Assembly (NCBI RefSeq): GCF_021347895.1
Contig: NC_067125.1
Location: 25,337,621-25,401,620, forward strand
Direction: 5' to 3'
DNA: 64,000 nt
Source of the DNA: Acanthochromis polyacanthus
Taxonomy: Eukaryota > Chordata > Actinopteri > Pomacentridae
Below the pieces are notes generated by a model that saw only the letters and a list, made by a program, of their open reading frames with translations, made no database searches and was not told the origin of the DNA. The translations under genes and the position numbers were made by a program. Of this stretch, positions 36,931-49,847 are shown piece by piece. Every line of letters begins with the position of its first letter. Positions within the stretch are counted from its first letter, which is position 1.

Positions 36931-38339
36931 AAATTTCAACACCACGTTGGTGACACTGCAACAAAAATGCAACTTAATACTGGGTTTAGCTTCAGTATTT
37001 TCCCAAAATACACCAAGCCTGGCTGTATTTCCTCCACTTAAACTCACAACCAGTCTTTGGTAAGCAGTAGCAGCCGTAATCAATGAATCAGCTCACTTAA
37101 ACTAGCAATAGATCTCTGCTTAATGGAGCTAAATAGGAGCACCGATAATGAAGGCAACAGAAATAAACAACCAGCAAAGCCTCATCCTGTCCAATCAGAG
37201 CGTCTGATAACTAATCAACGACCCAGCGTCTGTTGATCATGGATTACGTAACTCGTTGGTACACATATTGGAGACGCTCCATCACTTTGCGGGTGTGTTT
37301 TGGCCTCGGCAGCCACTTTGGGAGACCACACATACCAGGCTGAGGGTTGAGCTCGGAGCTGGAGGCCAAGTGGATCCTGTGACCATCACACTGCAGCTGT
37401 CGTTGGTGTGTAACATTAAGACAGCGGCTATTTGAAATGACCGAGCGCCGCCACCAGCAGCTCTGACAGCTCATGAGGCCGTATCAATAGACTCAGATAA
37501 GGTGTGTTTAAGCAAAAAAATATGTTTATGCTGATTTATCACAGGTTTAATCTACTGAAGGTCATCTAAATAGCACTCAGGAGTCTGTTAATGTACAAAA
37601 CAACAACTTGAAGTCTAATATTTAGCATATTTTAACTATTTTTTGGACTAATTTGACTGTAGTATGTGTGGCCTTCAGTGATGCCGACCCCACCCAGCCG
37701 ACACTCCCAACGGTTTGAATAAACGCCACGAGCAATTTTCAAGTGACATTCGACCCAGGTCTGATTACAAAACACTCCTATAAACTCGGAGCACGGCGAC
37801 GTGTCACGCTGCAAATAGTTACCACGAACCCCAGTGAATACTCATGTGTTTGTAACCAGCAACTGGCACGCTGGAATAAACACAAGCGGCAGCTGTCCTA
37901 CTAAAACTGTCTTTGCGTTTAAACAGCGCGCTATTGTTATGCTCTCCAAAGTCAGCAATGTGGAGTCTGCAGGCCGCTCCATAAACCATCCCGCTCCAGC
38001 TCCCGGAGTCAAAGCAACATTTCAGAAAGTTAAGACAAAGTTTTCAGGCAGATTTGGAAGTGAAATACGCAAACACAGATGCGCTCGTGCTGCTGCAGTT
38101 CCACAAACAGTTCCCAATAGTGACATATCAGCTGTGACACCTGCTCTCTTCTGAGCACTAACAACACATAAAACTTCCACCTCTGACTGCACATTTTCCA
38201 GAAAGCAGCAACAGACTGTCAGCCGGCCGTATTCAAGCTTTCCTCCATGAAGCCTACCTTAACGCTCAGCCTCCAGCTTCACTTCAAAGGTGACAGACGT
38301 CCACCTGCAGCAGCACAACTTCAACCTCTCCCTCACAGC
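36931..38339. other. Non-coding stretch, no feature recognised
   Basis: Mixed composition; no splice-supported frame or repeat boundary was identified. Confidence 0.45.
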
Positions 38340-38469
38340 CGCTTCCTGTCACTCAGCTGCTTCCCTTCTACTTCCTGTTGGTACACTTTTTAAAACCTTT
38401 TCTCTCTTCTCTCTGTCTAAAGCCTTTGCCCCTTCTTATTAGCCATCCTGTTGCTCCCCTCACTGAGAC

Positions 38470-38720
38470 CTCAGGCCTGGACCGGGCCCATGGCATCTCC
38501 AGGAGGGACTCATCCGGCCGCCTGATTGGCCGGAGGGCAGAGAGATGCCCCCATATTAGGGCAGCGGGAGGCGGGGCTTCCCCTCCGCGATAAAGGAGGG
38601 AGGAGAAGGAGATAAAGTTTGTGAAATAGTGGAGCGTCTGTACGAGCAGAGAGACGGCTGATTGTGTCTGAGAGGGACAGAAATACCTGGTGCATGTTGC
38701 CACACACAAAAACTGGAGTC
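38470..38720. promoter_or_regulatory. Candidate promoter or enhancer with CArG, CCAAT and GC boxes
   Basis: A GC-rich, CpG-containing island stands out in AT-rich surroundings. In order it carries an inverted CCAAT box (GATTGGCC, about 38524), a perfect SRF-type CArG box CCATATTAGG (about 38551-38560), a GC box (GGCGGGGC, about 38571) and a TATA-like GATAAAG (about 38589). The spacing would suit transcription to the right, but orientation and target are unknown. It may be an alternative or upstream promoter for the minus-strand scaffold gene, or an enhancer. Confidence 0.4.
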
Positions 38721-39536
38721 AAATTTGTTTTATGAGAGTAGATTTTTACCGATTCAGCAAAGAAAGAACTCCAAAACTAAATCCTGCATTGATATTGAAA
38801 TGATTTCAAGAGTTTAGCTTCTTTTGCAGGAGAGTTTTTAGAACTACATAGAATCCTATCAAAATGATTGTAAAAGCTTCACAAACAGGCCTGTCTGCAT
38901 CGGTAATACTGAGTTAACACAGACCACAGGCTGTAAAAGCAGAGCTCAAAGGTCCGGCTTTCTACTCTGGATAATGCTCCTCTTCAGCTACTGTCCAGCT
39001 GCTGAGTTTGCACAAGACTTGATTGATCTGCCATTAAGTTTTAATCACTTAAAAAGGGACAATTTCCAAAAATGCGAAGAGCATTCAGCCTGCAGTGATT
39101 AAAGCCTGGTAGCTGTGTGACATTCAGTACGGGGATTTTCTGTCCTGGAAGTTGTCAGCTGCTGGTTGTTTATGCTCCGGTCGAGCCAAAAAAAACAAGA
39201 AAACAGCCTCTAAATAAGATCCACTCTGCCCTCTGCTTACAGTAAATGAATGTCTGGATGAATTTTCCAGCAACTAATGCTGCCTGGAAGTTATTTTTAT
39301 CCCAAACGGCTGAAAATAGAGACAGCAGGCCTTGGATCTCGTTTTCGAGAAAGTGTGATGTATTTCAGGGGGAGCAGCTGCTGTCCTGAGCTGAATGTTT
39401 GGTGTGGATTCAGCTGCTCGTCTTTGCCTATCGGTTTGTCTGTGTAGGTTTCCTTCAGTGTATTTACACATCATAGTTGAATACGAGAAGGTCTGAGTGA
39501 ACCAAAGACCTCCTAATTGCCAGCTACAAACCAAAA
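38721..39536. other. Non-coding stretch, no feature recognised
   Basis: No supported feature. Confidence 0.45.
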
Positions 39537-40318
39537 TACATCGCCTGTCTAAAAAAAGTCAAAGAGCAAATCGGTAAGAGCCTTCCATTAGATAATTCCT
39601 GCAGTGATTAATATGTTTCAGCTGCAACAACTTCTTTAACCCTAGCTGATGCAGCGAGGAGCTTCTCATTTCTTAAACAACCATGATGGAAGACATATCC
39701 TGTGGTCATGGAAAGGATGTTAATCTGTCTATGAAGGGTCAAATTATTGGCTTGCATCAAGCAAAGAAAACAACTAAATAGATTTCTGAAACTACCAAAA
39801 TCAGGAGAAGAACTGTCCAACGCATTATTAAAACCTGAAGGATAGTGGAGAACCATCATCTTCAAGGAACAAACTCTTGGCTGATCATAGGGAATCGACA
39901 GTAGAACTCACAGCTATGTTTAATAGTGAAAGTAAGAACATTTCCACACCCACAATGCAAAGGGAACTCAAAGGACTAAACGGCTGTAGCTCTAAGAAAA
40001 CCACAGATCAGTGAGGCTAATCAGAACAAAAATGGCGGCTCACATTGTGAATGAGTGGATCAGGGAGCATGAGATGGATTGTCCTCCACAGAGTCCAGAC
40101 CTCAGCCCCACTCAGGATCTTTGGGATGTTCTGGAGAAGACTTTGTCCGACTCTCCCATCATCAATAGAAGATATTGGTGAAAAATTTATGCAACTCTGG
40201 ACAGAACACTGCAGAAGCTTATCAAAGTGATGCCACAGCGAATGTGTGTCCTTCTCAGAGCTAAAGGGAGTCCAATGAAATATTAGAGTGTGTAACTTTT
40301 GTTTAGACAGTCAGTGTA
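39537..40318 (+). mobile_element. Internally deleted Tc1-like relic with transposase remnants
   Basis: The ends are diverged inverted repeats: TACATCGCCTGTCTAAAAAA on the left, and on the right the inverse of TACACTGACTGTCTAAACAA. Inside, the plus strand retains Tc1 transposase fragments: GHGKDVNLSMKGQIIGLHQA around 39708-39767, and PPQSPDLSPTQDLWDVLEK around 40085-40140. Stops and frameshifts separate them, and at 782 bp much of the middle is missing. As in the copy at 20 kb, the catalytic Glu after SPDLxP is Gln. Confidence 0.85.
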
Positions 40319-41084
40319 TTATGCAGCAATGAGAGTCTTTGTGGATCTTTGTAAATGGTCTTTTCCACCACAGAGGTCACTGAATGAGCTGGTGAGGACA
40401 CACAGGACTCAGAGCTTTTGATAATTTCCTCCTACAAAAGTAGGAAAAAGTCCCTGCTCGAATGTACACTAAACAAATTTCATTAAAAAGAGTCAATTTA
40501 GATACAAGACACTTTCATTTAACGTGGTTTCTCTGCGTTTTCTCGCTGGTCAGTGTTTGAGTAAGCAGCGTTTTATTGAATCCAGGTGGCACTAATGCGA
40601 ACAAAACTCCACTGACACACCTTCATGCTCACTGAGGTGGACATGGAAGTTATTCAGCTGCATAAAAGGAGTTTGGACCGTCTCTTGGAAGTAAAATCCC
40701 AAACACAACTGCAGATTCAGCTCATAAATGCTTGTTAACGGCTAGAAAAAGTCTAATATTTATATTGCATCATTAAATGAAGTTAAACTCTAAAGAGCAG
40801 TGCTTTATTTGTGTATCTGCATGTCTAAATGAGGAGACAGTCACCACATTAACAGGTGAAAATGACAACAAAGTCTGTTTCTAACATGCAGACAGTCGTT
40901 CGTACCTGCTACAATGTTTCATGTAAAATCTGCTGTCTGTCTCGGCAGCGTGTGAGTGTATTTTGGTAAAACTCCTGCTGCACTTTTAGGTGCCGAGCAG
41001 AGTCGCGACACTAATTACTGGAGGTCACAAAGTGTGTGAACTAATCAGAATGATAAAGGCGTCAGCTGCAGGGAGAGCCGTCTT

Positions 41085-42130
41085 TTTGGAAGGTGCATTT
41101 TGTAGACCATACATTTAATAAATGTATAAAAATCTGTCTTTTTTTAATTTTTCTGGTCAACTAATCCATGCATACTGGAACACCGCAGCTTCTGCATGCC
41201 TCAGCTACAATGGACAGATGTTTTTATTTATTATTCCACATTTCTGTTAGATTTCTTGCACATTCTTGTTGTAATTTTTCTTAGTTCCCATATTTTCCAG
41301 CAGAGTTTGAGCAGAAGTTTAATCAAAAATGATACAATTGTCAGCTGCAGTGGGAAAATTTTTGTTTTGGGGGGCATTTTGTGAAGCAAAATTCTTTTTT
41401 TCTAACTTTTCAGGTCAACTAATTGATGAATATTTGAAGACCACAGCTTCTGAAATACCTCTGATACAATGTACAGGTGTTTTCACATTTTGTTCTTCTT
41501 TTCTGGACTGGAAAAAAGTTCTTCTTTTCAGTTGGATTTGTTGCACTTTTTGTTGCCATTCTTATTAGTTCGCACAATTTACTTAAAAACTGAGCAGAAG
41601 TTTAATTGAAAATGCTAAAAATGTCAGCAGCAGAGGAAATCATCTTGTTTTAGGGGGCGTTTTGTAGAGAAAACACTTAGTAAATTTATAAAAATATGTG
41701 TTTTTCCAACTTTTTAAGTCAACTAATTCATGCATATCTGAACACCGCACCTTCAGCAGACCAGCAGTGCACAGGTGTTTTTATTTATTATTCCACTTGT
41801 CCTGTCTACAACCATCTCCGTCTCTCCTGTTAAGCTTGTTGCACTTTTTGTCATCATTCTTATTAGTTGACACAATTTCCAGCAGAGTCTTGCAAAACTG
41901 AGCAGAAATGTCATCAAAAATTATAAAAATGTCAGCTACAGTGGGCAATACCATGTTTTGGGAGGCATTTTGTAGAGCAAAGTTGTGTTTTCTAACTTTT
42001 CAGGTCAATTAATTCATACATATTTGACTCCCGGCTGGTGTTTTCATTATTATCACACTTTTTATGGACTACAAACATGTCCGTCTCTCCTGTTAACTTT
42101 GTTGCACCTCATTCCCACCATCATCATCTT
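41085..42130. repeat. Four diverged tandem copies, period ~260-305 bp
   Basis: Each unit contains, in order, GGGGGCATTTTGTAGA, TTTTCTAACTTTTCAGGTCA, ACTAATTCATGCATA, CCGCAGCTTCTGCA, TGTTTTTATTTATTATTCCA, TTGCACTTTTTGTTGCCATT and AGCAGAAGTTTAATCAAAAA. The anchor GGTCAACTAAT falls at 41154, 41413, 41717 and 42003. It is noncoding; the short frames within are artefacts. Confidence 0.85.
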
Positions 42131-42696
42131 ACCAAACTGAGTAGAAGTGCATCTAAAAGCTTTGAATCTCCGTCTAAACCACATTAATCTGCAGATCGAT
42201 GCCCCTGGACACATAACGCCCCTGCAGAAGCAGCAGAGCAGCGTGCAGCCCTGCAGATGAGCTGTGGACGTTGCCAGCGGTGAGATGCTGTCAGCGCAGA
42301 TCAGGCAGCCAGCACTGTGTCAGCTAACATGGTCATTGTTGCATTCCAGCTCCTGCACAAAGCCAGGATTTAGAAAACAGGGCCGGGCCAGACAGGGTGA
42401 GAAAGTGAGGGAGAGAGAGGGGGGGAGGAGGAAGTATCGGGATGCACATAACTTCTATGGAGAGACTTAAAAAAATTCAATCTTTCGGGGATTTTCATGT
42501 TTTCACCTGCGACTCGTGAAGGGATTATTCATTTTAGTGCTGTGGTTCTGTCCAGTTTTTGGGAGGAGAGGCTGTGTGGAGGGAGGGGTGAGGTAAGAGG
42601 CTGAGGAGGGGTGAGGAGTGGCATCGGGCACGAGGTCCCACCAGACCACAGCTATGCCCCTGTCAGCACTTAAATGGGCCAGGAAACTGGAGCAGG

Positions 42697-42857
<161 letters not shown>

Positions 42858-43379
42858 GGATCCGTCTGCCCGTCTGAGACTGAGGATATCAGAGTTCACT
42901 AGAGGTTATTATCTTTGATTTTGCCCCCCATGGCTCGGAAAATACTCATTTCTGATTGGCTGTGAGGAGTTAATCAAACTTTATCAACCGTACAACTTCA
43001 CATTCAGTATTTTAATCTCCATTACGACACAAAACATGTAATGTTGCCTCCAAAAAGAGTTTGTAACAGCTTTTTGGACATGCAAATTGCATATTTTGCA
43101 TGTAAATTTGTGTTTTTTCAACACAAACAAGCACATAAACTAAATTAACTGACAATGGTGCTTTTTGTGGGACGTGTATTCTATAGAAAACTCCACATAC
43201 GGTACATAACAACATGCTAACTCACTAAGAGTCAGCTAGTCGTGAAGATTCAGACTCTATAGTGGTCTAGATGCCTGGAAACATAGCCCTGTCTGACAAC
43301 ATCACTGTAATTATAAGAATTACATTTTTAAATCACAGTACTTGGATAGTGTTTGTGTTTTTGTAATTAATTAGCAGTC

Positions 43380-43900
43380 AGGACTCACAGCAGGCAGAAC
43401 AAGAAAAGCACTCAGAGAGCGCAGTACTCCTCCAAGGCTGCTCATTCCCCTATATGGCACGTCACCTAAATATGTAGCGGGCCACGGGAATTGATGGGAC
43501 TAAGAAACACCCCCACAATTTAATCAACTGTTCCTTGAATCATTTCTGATGGATAAGTCCTGTGAAGTCCATAATAGCTGATTTGTAGTTGTATCACAAT
43601 CATGCGATCGTCACCAGGCAGCTGATGCAGTGTTCACTTGTTGTCATGGTTACAGTGACGGCGTGCCGCTATCTGGCATTGATACAGAAATCTTTAACAA
43701 ATCAGTGGATCCAGACTATAAGCCACATTACTGCCAAAATCTAATCATTTGGTCCTTGTGTCATTTCTGACCTTCTCTGAAAATTCCATCCAAATCTGTT
43801 GGTCTGTTTTTGAGTAATGTTGCTAACAGACAGACAGACAGACAAACGTACGTCGACTGTCACGTAACTGCACAATGTTCCTTGGCAGAGTAATAGCACA
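43380..43900 (+). repeat. Dispersed repeat, copy B (fullest copy)
   Basis: It contains AAAGCACTCAGAGAGCGCAG, TACTCCTCCAAGGCTGCTCA, the GGGGGTGTTT segment shared in reverse with 32 kb, and a 3' part TCTGACCTTCTCTGAAAATT then CCATCCAAATCTGTTGGTCT, TTTTTGAGTAATGTTGCTAA and CAGACAGACAGA. This composite is abundant in fish genomes. I cannot assign its class, and it holds no coding frame of its own here. Confidence 0.65.
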
Positions 43901-45769
43901 CTCAAAAGTGTCTTGAGAGAGAAATAACCAACCAAAAACTGAAAAACTTTCCATATTATTGCCTTTTTGACAGATGGATGCATAAATAAAAGCAGCATTG
44001 CAGTAAATGTGTTAGTTTTTGTTTCTTGTATGAACAAACACAGAGAGAAAGCAGATTGTTGTTGCTCTCTTTCTCTGCACACAAGTGTTATCAGAGACAC
44101 AATGCTGCTTCCTCACTCAGCTTCACCTTTACCTGCGACTGATCGACCTTTCAGCCTGCTGACCCGACCTGAAGGTATTAATAGAGATGAATGTGAGTGG
44201 TCCAAACACTGCTGCTGCTGCTGTGAAGCTGTTAAAAAGGGGAGGAACAAGATCTCACTGAGATTCTGCAGATTTGTCTTGTTCATTCGAATTATCGCAA
44301 GGATGATGTCTTCTGTTTAGAAGACGTGGACTGAGTGACAAGTTTGAGCGTTTGTCATTAAACAGAATCTCTTACTAAGAAAACTGCACTGAGTTTGTCT
44401 TCTTTTTTGTGCCATTTAAAAGAAAACTGGATTTAGAAAGTGCACAACAGTCACAGCCTACTGCTGAGATCACTGAAAATGAATACAAACTTTATAACTT
44501 TTACCCAACATTTCGATGCTCCAGCTGCTCCATGAAAAACTACCATTTCCACAACACAACAGACACACAAACTGAGCAACTAGCTGCCAAAGAAAATCAT
44601 AAGAGATCATCAAATTTTCCCAGATGACAGCAGAACCAAAAAGAAAAACAGTGGACATTAGACATAAATGAATGCGTTGCAGGTTTGGTTGTCGGCTAAT
44701 TAATAAGACAATGATAAGACATGATGGCTGTAGTTTGTCTTGATTCTTAAATCACTTTTAAGTCCTGAAAATCACTCCTGATAAATGCAAAACTGACTCA
44801 GTTGCCTTCTTCTGTGTTTTTACTGTCATTTTACTTCCTGTTAGCATTATTTTTGAAAAAGCAGCAGGGAGATTGTTGCCTATTTTTAACAAAATCTGAT
44901 TGTCGTGGTGTCCTAAAAGCTGAAAACAGCACATATAGTATAACTTCCAGACCTGCAAATTGGTTTTGCCTGTCTGTCTGTAGACACAGTTGGTTTTTAA
45001 CCTTAAATGTACAGGCACAGTTGATGTTCCTGTCTGCTGTTATGGTTGTAGCACAATAAAATCCAGTTTATGTTGTGGTAAGTGGTGAATTTACACTCCA
45101 CTGAAAGAAAGCCTTTGAAGATTTGTCTCTTTTTTTGTGCAAAACCCTCCATTTTCAGGCATCAGAATACAAGTTTCAGTGTTTAAACTGAATTAAATGA
45201 TGCTAAAAAGAACCAACAAGTCACCAAAACTTTCACCTTGTTAGCATCCCAAGGAATTAAATTCAACTTTAAGGGAGATTCAGACCAAATATAGCACCAA
45301 TATCAGCAAAAAAAACAACCAACACAACCAAAAAAAAAATCACCATCTGGTCCACATATCACCAATGAGAAACCATCAATCTACAAATGAATACCAAGAG
45401 AATAAGACTGAAGCTGCTTCACAGTATTTAGAGTCTCGCCAGAGACTGATTTTCTGTATCTTTAGCTCCTGAATCACCAAAACTTGAAAACTATCCAGAA
45501 TCACAGTGTTTTGGAAACCATAAACCAGTCCTATGACTCTCCTATTTGTGTCCATATCCATATATAATCGCTAAAAAGCATTGTAAAGAGCAGAAAAGGA
45601 GAAAGAACAGGGTGAAGAAAGCATTTGTATTCAGTCAGCATCGGAGGATTTTCCAGTATTTAGCTGCTGCTGGTGTTTGGTGACAGTCTGAAGAGCTTCA
45701 CTTCTCGTCTCCGAGTCCCTGAAGCTGATTCATTGTAAGTCACTGCAAGTATTACCGTCATCGAAAGAC

Positions 45770-46500
45770 TCTTATATCAACTCTGCTCTATATCCCAACA
45801 TATTTGCTGCTTCACGGCTGCACCATATTCCAAAATAAGTCAAAATATAAGAACTAAACTCCCTTATGAGGAAAAAACAAGCAAGAAAAGCAGAATTCGG
45901 AGGCTGAAATTATCAAAATTTGTGTTTTTTCACCTAAATCTCAACAAAATTGCAATAAAAGTCCATTCTATGCTCAACAACTCGATCATTTTTAAGAATC
46001 CTCTACTGTTTTTCTTCAGATTTGCAAAAAAAATTGCCACTTTTAAACTGGTTTTGTTTACCCTCATCTACAGACTTTTATATAAACTCTGCTCTATATC
46101 CCAACATATTCCAAAAGAAGTCAATATATGAGAATTAAACTCCCTCGCAAGGAAAAAAAACAAGCGAGAAAAGCAGAAATTTCAGGCTGAAATTGTCAAA
46201 TATAGAAGAAGATGTGAAAAGAACATCTGTCTTCAGGTCTGACAGCTGACATAAATTACAAACGATTGAATGTTTTTCCCCTAAAACTAAGAAAAATCAC
46301 AAAAAAACTCTATTGTAAAGAAAAAACAGGCAAGAAAAGCTGAATTTAGTGGCTGAAAATGTCAAAATGAGTGCTTTTTCACCTCAATCTCAGCAGAATC
46401 CCAATAAAAGTCGATTCCAAGCTTAACTACTACAGCATTTTTCACTAATCTTCTACCATTTTGGCTGCAGATTTGCAAAAAAAAAAGAAAAAAAGCCATT
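45770..46500. repeat. Tandem duplication, ~306-bp main period, partial third copy
   Basis: CTCTGCTCTATATCCCAACA occurs at 45781 and 46087. CAAGCAAGAAAAGCAGAATT-like phrases occur at about 45880, 46161 and 46327. CACCTAAATCTCAACAAAAT with TTGCAATAAAAGTCCATTCT recurs at about 46381-46420. Order and orientation are kept. Confidence 0.75.
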
Positions 46501-46609
46501 TTAAAGCAGGTTTTGTGGCTGCCTGCAGTCGATTAAGACAGTGATTCATGCTGACCTGCATCAGAGGAAGGCGTCCAGGTGACTCTGAATATTCCACGCA
46601 GACACTCAC

Positions 46610-46670
46610 ACATGGTCCACAGCGGGAAGCCCAAGCAGGAGAGGCGGCGGTGGAGCGGCCCACGCTCAGG
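46610..46670 (-). CDS. Possible upstream exon of the scaffold gene (weak)
   Basis: A minus-strand stretch reading [20 protein letters not shown] ends at a good donor (TGT then GTGAGT) in phase 0, which matches the phase-0 entry of the 17413-17309 exon. The acceptor is uncertain: several AGs lie in a C-rich tract, and CCCCGCAG before 46670 is one option. The composition is coding-like, but the link spans a 29-kb intron and rests on splice consensus alone. Confidence 0.2.
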
Positions 46671-46836
46671 CTGCGGGGCTGGGGGGAGCTGGGAGGCTGC
46701 TGGAGGTGATCCGGGGCTCAATTCGACTTGTTTAGGCCCAAAGGCTCCGGCAACTGAGCTACAGCGTCACCGTGGGTCCCAGATAGAAAGAAAGCAAGAG
46801 AGAGGGAGCGGGTGGAGAGGTCGCAGGACTGGGGGA

Positions 46837-46911
46837 GGGATGGATGGATGGATGGATGGATGGATGGATGGAAGGATGGATGGATGGAAGGATGGATGGA
46901 AGGATGGATGG
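46837..46911. repeat. (GGAT)n microsatellite, first block
   Basis: Interrupted GGAT tetranucleotide repeat. The Met-Asp-Gly-Trp and His-Pro-Ser-Ile frames over it are spurious. Confidence 0.95.
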
Positions 46912-46984
46912 AGGGCTGTCTCATCCATGTATGTACATATCAACATATGGACCAGTGAACTTTGGTTTTCCTCTGCAGGAAACA

Positions 46985-47048
46985 GATGGATGGATGGATG
47001 GATGGATGGATGGATGGATGGATGGATGGATGGATGGATGGATGGATG
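46985..47048. repeat. (GGAT)n microsatellite, second block
   Basis: Pure GGAT repeat separated from the first block by about 73 bp of unique sequence. Confidence 0.95.
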
Positions 47049-47089
47049 TTTGTGAGGGAAGGGTGACACCAGCGAGACAGGACAGAATA

Positions 47090-47241
47090 GGGGTGTATTA
47101 GCGCTAGTGGACAGTCAGCAGTTTGCGGCGACCCTCTGTAAAGCCCCCGTCCATTGTCTGCGCCGCTGGAGGCTTTAGCCGTGGCCCGGTGGGACTTGTT
47201 ACTGGGCTTAAAGGGGCTGGACACTGGATCCCAGTCAGACA
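47090..47241 (-). CDS. Possible coding exon (weak)
   Basis: After an excellent acceptor (CTTCTGTTGGCTGTCACAG, AG at 47243-47242) the minus strand reads [20 protein letters not shown] then [16 protein letters not shown], a serine-rich, protein-like segment in locally GC-rich sequence. I find no good donor before the GGAT repeat, so the 3' limit is unknown. It might belong with the 46610-46670 candidate. Confidence 0.22.
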
Positions 47242-48079
47242 CTGTGACAGCCAACAGAAGGGAAACATGACCTCTGCTTATAGCAGTTCATCACCGAATG
47301 ATTCACTGAATTTATCCAAAGGTAAAAAGCTCAGAAATGATCCCCCGCTGATGATGTAAACCTTCAAAAAGAGCTGCACTCAAACAGAATGAAGCAGCTA
47401 GTTTCAAGATTCAAAGCCGTTTTCTTATTGTTTCTGGCAGGAGGATGGAAATAAACAACAAGCGACATGTCAGCTGGTGTGTTTTTGAAATATTTGTTGG
47501 TCTATGGCTCAGAGAACTTGATATCTGAATCAGTCCAGCACATTTTAAAATGGACGTAACAACAATAGCATGTTTGGACTCTATGGAGTCACATGACTAA
47601 AGGTCAAAGGCTGTCACTTTGTCATGTGTTTTGTCTCTCTGAGCTGCTAGTGGAAAAAATTGGGATGATATCCAGATATATTTGGATCCAGTTTTACTCA
47701 TATTTATGCAGCTACAACAGCAAAAATACAACATTTCTCATTCATTTTTACCTTTAGAGGTGCAGGTCAGACTGACAGAGAAAATAAACTGTTGCTCCGA
47801 CAACTTTAGCAAACTTTGTACAAGTCCCTGTTTGCAATAGAAAGGTCATTCCAGAATTAGAATTTCTGAAAAATCAAGCTTCTCTTTTACAAATTTCTAC
47901 TCCATATGAATCAATAATAGGTAATAAACCATAAAAGGCTTGTTTGGCTCAGCTTACACATCAGTGGTAGCATTTTTATTCCATGTTTTATGTGTTGTTT
48001 GCTAACCCTACTCTAATCACAGTAACAGGGTTGCTAATCCATGCTAATGTTAGCTTTTCCAATAATCTGTGTCCAAATA
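47242..48079. other. Non-coding stretch, no feature recognised
   Basis: No supported exon; ordinary AT-rich sequence. Confidence 0.45.
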
Positions 48080-49130
48080 ACATAACATGACATAAAGCAA
48101 AATTCTCATCAAAAACCTGAACAACAAACTGGTGTCTCCGCAATTTTACAGTAAATGTATTATCATGTGCTCAAAACACATAATTAAAGGCATGAGAGGA
48201 GATTTAATTTCCTACGACTTTGAACGTAGCATGCGCATGCACACATACAACCTCCCCCCTCTTAACATTTACGAAGAAACGCCCCCCCCTCCAGAAACTT
48301 GCGTAGGACTCGTGAAGTTGTCTTTTACAGCTGGGTCCCCCTGGATCTTTATCTGCCATTATGTAAAAAAATATGAGCAAAAAAAGTCGCCAGCTAACTA
48401 CGAAGCTATACCAAAGGAACACATACAGAAAACACGTAAGGCCAAGGCGTACGTTATCTACGTAACTAGGCCTGAGCCGGAAGATTTTTGATTGACAGGA
48501 AAGGGAGCAAACCAAATGCCTCGGTCTGAGCGCGTTGATTGGCTGATGTTTTTCAGGTCCTGCCATGTCCACAGTTATTTTTTTTATTCTTTTAGAGACC
48601 ATACATACAAGTCCACTAAAGGTCAGTATATTCATTTTATGTGAATCAGACAAATTAAACAAAAAAAAAACATCCTCCATAATGCCTTTAAATGTAGTTA
48701 GGTTACATATTGAGGCTTCTGTTTGTGATTTTTGTGGTCAAAGATGAGTTCTAATCAACAAATGAATGCAATTACAACAAAAACAGAGCATGAAACATAC
48801 TTTTTATGCCCACACATACTGTGCATGTGAGTTTGTGTTTTCTACAGTTCAGTGTTAAATGTAAATGTGTTGCCATTTTTGTAGCTATTTTACTGAGAAC
48901 ACATAATTAAATGTAGTTAGAGTGAACACTAAAGTTTGTTATTTTTGTGGTCAGAAACAGCGCAATTTAATCACCATTAGAACACAAAATATGTTTGAGA
49001 ATTTTTCAGATTAAATTTTTTATACTAAAAAACACAAAACAGCCCATAAACTAAAAGATGCTTTAAAAGTGTCCTTTCTGGACTGTGGTGATTTAAAGAA
49101 AACCTGAACAGCAAGTGGTGTTTCTGCACC

Positions 49131-49186
<56 letters not shown>

Positions 49187-49260
49187 GAAAACATAATTAA
49201 ATGTATTTATGTGACCCAATGAGGCTGATGTTTGTGATTTTTGTGTTTAAAATGACAGCA
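48080..49260. repeat. Diverged repeated units around ACACATAATTAAATGTAGTTA
   Basis: The phrase CATAATTAAATGTAGTTA (or variant) followed by TGTTTGTGATTTTTGTGGTC recurs at about 48180, 48690, 48902 and 49190, each preceded by GT(C/T)TC.GCA..TTT. The copies are old and unequal in length. The 48132-48491 plus-strand frame lies in this region and shows no recognisable domain. Confidence 0.5.
49134..49183. repeat. (AT)n microsatellite
   Basis: About 25 TA dinucleotides expanded inside one of the repeat units above. Confidence 0.98.
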
Positions 49261-49847
49261 CTGTCAGAAATGTGCCTCCATGGAGACCAGCTCTAGTTGC
49301 AGTAATGATGATTTGACTTGTGAAACTAATGATCATAATGATGTAATTCTTGCAAGAAATTATGTTTGTGTCTGTAATGGCCCCTGGTCTGTTACTCCAA
49401 CTCATTTTCTGGACTACTTCTTGCGTCTCCATCCTCTTTCCAGCCTTCTGCTTACGTGACAGCCCTGCACAGCCTCAATCTAATCCGAGGAAGAACCACT
49501 CAGCCTGAGCTTCTTCTTCTTATCTGAAGCGGAGGCTCATCCTGTTAGAGAGTATTTCATGTTGATGATGCATCACAAGCTCAAGAGTTGAAAAAACGGG
49601 GAAGTTTTTGATCCTTGTGTGATCAGATGTGGGACAAAGAAACATTTTGCACAAATATTACATGTAAAAGAGGAAGAGCAGATCCCAAAACCTGCAAAAA
49701 TAAATTTATTTGTATCATTTGTGTGCTATGCATTCATCAGACAAAAGGAAGGAATTACTAAATATCATTTTACTTAATTAATGACAACTTCCGTTAACAT
49801 ATAGAAAGTTAGAAAACAATCACAAATGCACCTCAACTTCATTTACA

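Noticed and set aside
46579..47101. 158-codon plus-strand frame ending in MDGW repeats
   Set aside because: The second half is a GGAT microsatellite. The first half is antisense to the weak minus exon candidate and has no splice or start support.
48132..48680. Overlapping 119- and 158-codon frames on opposite strands
   Set aside because: Both lie in a diverged repeat region with no domain, and neither has splice or promoter support.
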